Shown here piece after piece: positions 63,034-64,000 of a stretch of DNA of 64,000 nucleotides. The translations under genes were made by a program, and so were the position numbers. The notes below the pieces were generated by a model. That model saw nothing but the letters and a program-made list of their open reading frames with translations, searched no databases and was not told the origin of the DNA. Source of the stretch: Spirosoma sp. (GTDB lineage: Bacteria; Bacteroidota; Bacteroidia; Cytophagales; Spirosomataceae); NCBI RefSeq assembly GCF_026391055.1, contig NZ_JAPLET010000017.1:372001-436000 (forward strand), in the 5' to 3' direction. The first letter of the stretch is position 1; every line of letters begins with the position of its first letter.

Positions 63034-63090
63034 AAGTCAGCAAGTCAACAAGTCGGTAAGCCTCTTACTGACTTGTTGACTTACTGACTT
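63034..63090. repeat. 27-bp hairpin of TTACTGAC/AAGTCAAC words between mreC and mreD
   Basis: Arms 63034-63060 and 63064-63090 pair at 25 of 27 positions with a 3-nt loop. The words match those of the structures at 14341-14474 and 42937-43053. It lies inside an operon. Confidence 0.85.
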
Positions 63091-63095
63091 ATAAG

Positions 63096-63932
63096 CTATT
63101 TTTCGTTTTCAATTTGTTTCTCTAACTGTTCCTGTTCGCCCTGAAGGCGATTTTCGACAACGTATACATACGATAAGGTGCTGAAATTCGTCGCCAGATT
63201 AAGCGTGATGTCATGGAACGTCATATTGGGCTGGACACCAACAGAATAGACACGACCCACTAAAATTCCGGGAGGAAAGGTTGAGTTGTATTCCGAGGTC
63301 ACAACGGAGTCTCCTTTGCTGACAGGCTTGTAGCGTGAAATATCGTTCAATTTTATCAGGTGCGGGTCACCACCATCCCACTTGGCAGAGCCAATATCTT
63401 TAGCTTTTACAAGCTGCGATGATACCAGAAACTCGGAATGCAGGATTGAGGTAATCACCGAAAAATGTCGATTACATACTTTCACCTTACCTACTACACC
63501 CGTTGGCGAAATAACACCCATACCCGGACGGATGCCATCGTCGGTGCCTTTATCGATGGTAATGTAATTGTTGGCAAACTGTGTAGTGTTATCGACAACT
63601 TTAGCGGCAGTAAACTTAAATCGGTCAGCAAATGCCGAGTCGGCCCTATATTCTGCCGGAGCCACTGGCTTGCTTTGAAGCAGCTTCGTTAGCTGAGCGT
63701 TGAGCCGCTGGTTTTCCAGGGCCAGATCGGCATTAACCTGACGAAGACTCGTGTATTCATTGGCCGCATTTGACCAAGCCAGTACTTGAGCCGCATACCG
63801 ATTCGACGTATTGAAATACGTGACGCTCCAGTAATTGCTGGTATTGATAATGAAGTAGAAACAAAGTACTTCCAGCAATACGAATAAAATGAAGTTTCGG
63901 CTACGGACGAAAAAATCGACTAACTCTCCCAT
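63096..63932 (-). CDS. mreC: rod-shape protein MreC
   Basis: A 278-residue protein: short cytosolic start, one membrane helix (LFVLLEVLCFYFIIN-like), a coiled coil (~residues 60-95) and the beta domain (NNYITIDKGTDDGIRPGMGVISPTGVVGKV; DSVVTSEYNSTFPPGILVGRVYSV). MreC is the periplasmic scaffold of the elongasome. mreB probably lies beyond the window. Confidence 0.95.
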   Translation of the reverse strand: MGELVDFFVRSRNFILFVLLEVLCFYFIINTSNYWSVTYFNTSNRYAAQVLAWSNAANEYTSLRQVNADLALENQRLNAQLTKLLQSKPVAPAEYRADSAFADRFKFTAAKVVDNTTQFANNYITIDKGTDDGIRPGMGVISPTGVVGKVKVCNRHFSVITSILHSEFLVSSQLVKAKDIGSAKWDGGDPHLIKLNDISRYKPVSKGDSVVTSEYNSTFPPGILVGRVYSVGVQPNMTFHDITLNLATNFSTLSYVYVVENRLQGEQEQLEKQIENEK

Positions 63933-63942
63933 ATACAGTAGC

Positions 63943-64000
63943 GCCGGGCCATAGGCCCGGCTGTACGGCTTATTCTATACAGCCGGGCTTATGGCCCGGC
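63943..64000. repeat. nested GC-rich hairpin at window end
   Basis: Arms 63943-63965 and 63978-64000 pair at 22 of 23 positions; each arm is itself a palindrome (GCCGGGCC-ATA-GGCCCGGC). It lies just upstream of mreC and reaches the last base of the window, so it may continue. Confidence 0.75.

Overview
The window is a dense, single-copy chromosomal segment from a member of the Bacteroidota, most likely the Cytophagales and probably a Spirosoma-like organism. That placement is inferred from four things: type IX secretion and gliding genes (porU, porV, gldH); promoters of the Bacteroidota type (a TAnnTTTG box, sometimes with TTTG 19-20 bp upstream) in front of many genes; a planctomycete-type cytochrome / DUF1553 / DUF1501 cluster of the kind also found in Cytophagia; and moderate G+C. 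I saw no tRNA, rRNA, CRISPR array, prophage or insertion sequence.

Layout. 1-5 kb: a truncated LuxR-type regulator with a degenerate receiver, a divergent small unknown gene with a perfect 29-bp inverted repeat between them, dnaG, and a secreted vanadium-haloperoxidase-like lipoprotein. 5-13 kb: a PurF-type amidotransferase, a PAP2 phosphatase and gldH on the minus strand, divergent from a BlaI/M56 repressor-sensor pair that is followed by a headless paralogue of the sensor; then a RicT/PSP1 protein. 13-30 kb: housekeeping genes (purD, recQ, an arabinose-5-phosphate isomerase, an ECF sigma factor, crtI-crtB for carotenoids, gatB, a TlpA-type thioredoxin, proC, purB, a dipeptidase, plsY). 30-37 kb: a non-catalytic M16 protein, then porV, porU and a SprT-like gene. 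38-43 kb: nuoKLMN, without nuoA-J alongside. 43-53 kb: a DEDDh exonuclease, a Rieske/FAD oxidoreductase, a glycosyltransferase, exbB-exbD, an MDR oxidoreductase, glpF-glpK and an MscS channel. 53-61 kb: the DUF1501 / DUF1553 / cytochrome-LRR / NHL cluster, in two transcription units. 61-64 kb: a Spy-like protein, a free-methionine-sulfoxide reductase, mreD and mreC.

Two patterns stand out. First, there is a set of long, often near-perfect intergenic hairpins (17-32 bp stems). Several have arms built from short periodic words such as TTACTGAC, GTGGAGT or GAnn. Three sites share the TTACTGAC words, and two of these also share an exact 29-bp block 28.5 kb apart. They lie at gene ends and inside operons. 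Second, the blaI-gldH divergent promoter region is compact and fully readable: both promoters match the Bacteroidota consensus, share repeated putative operator sequence, and blaI appears to be transcribed without a leader.

Most gene identities rest on motifs visible in the translations. Operon and regulatory statements are inferences from spacing and promoter matches. Start codons were moved inward wherever a longer frame ran through a promoter box or hairpin.
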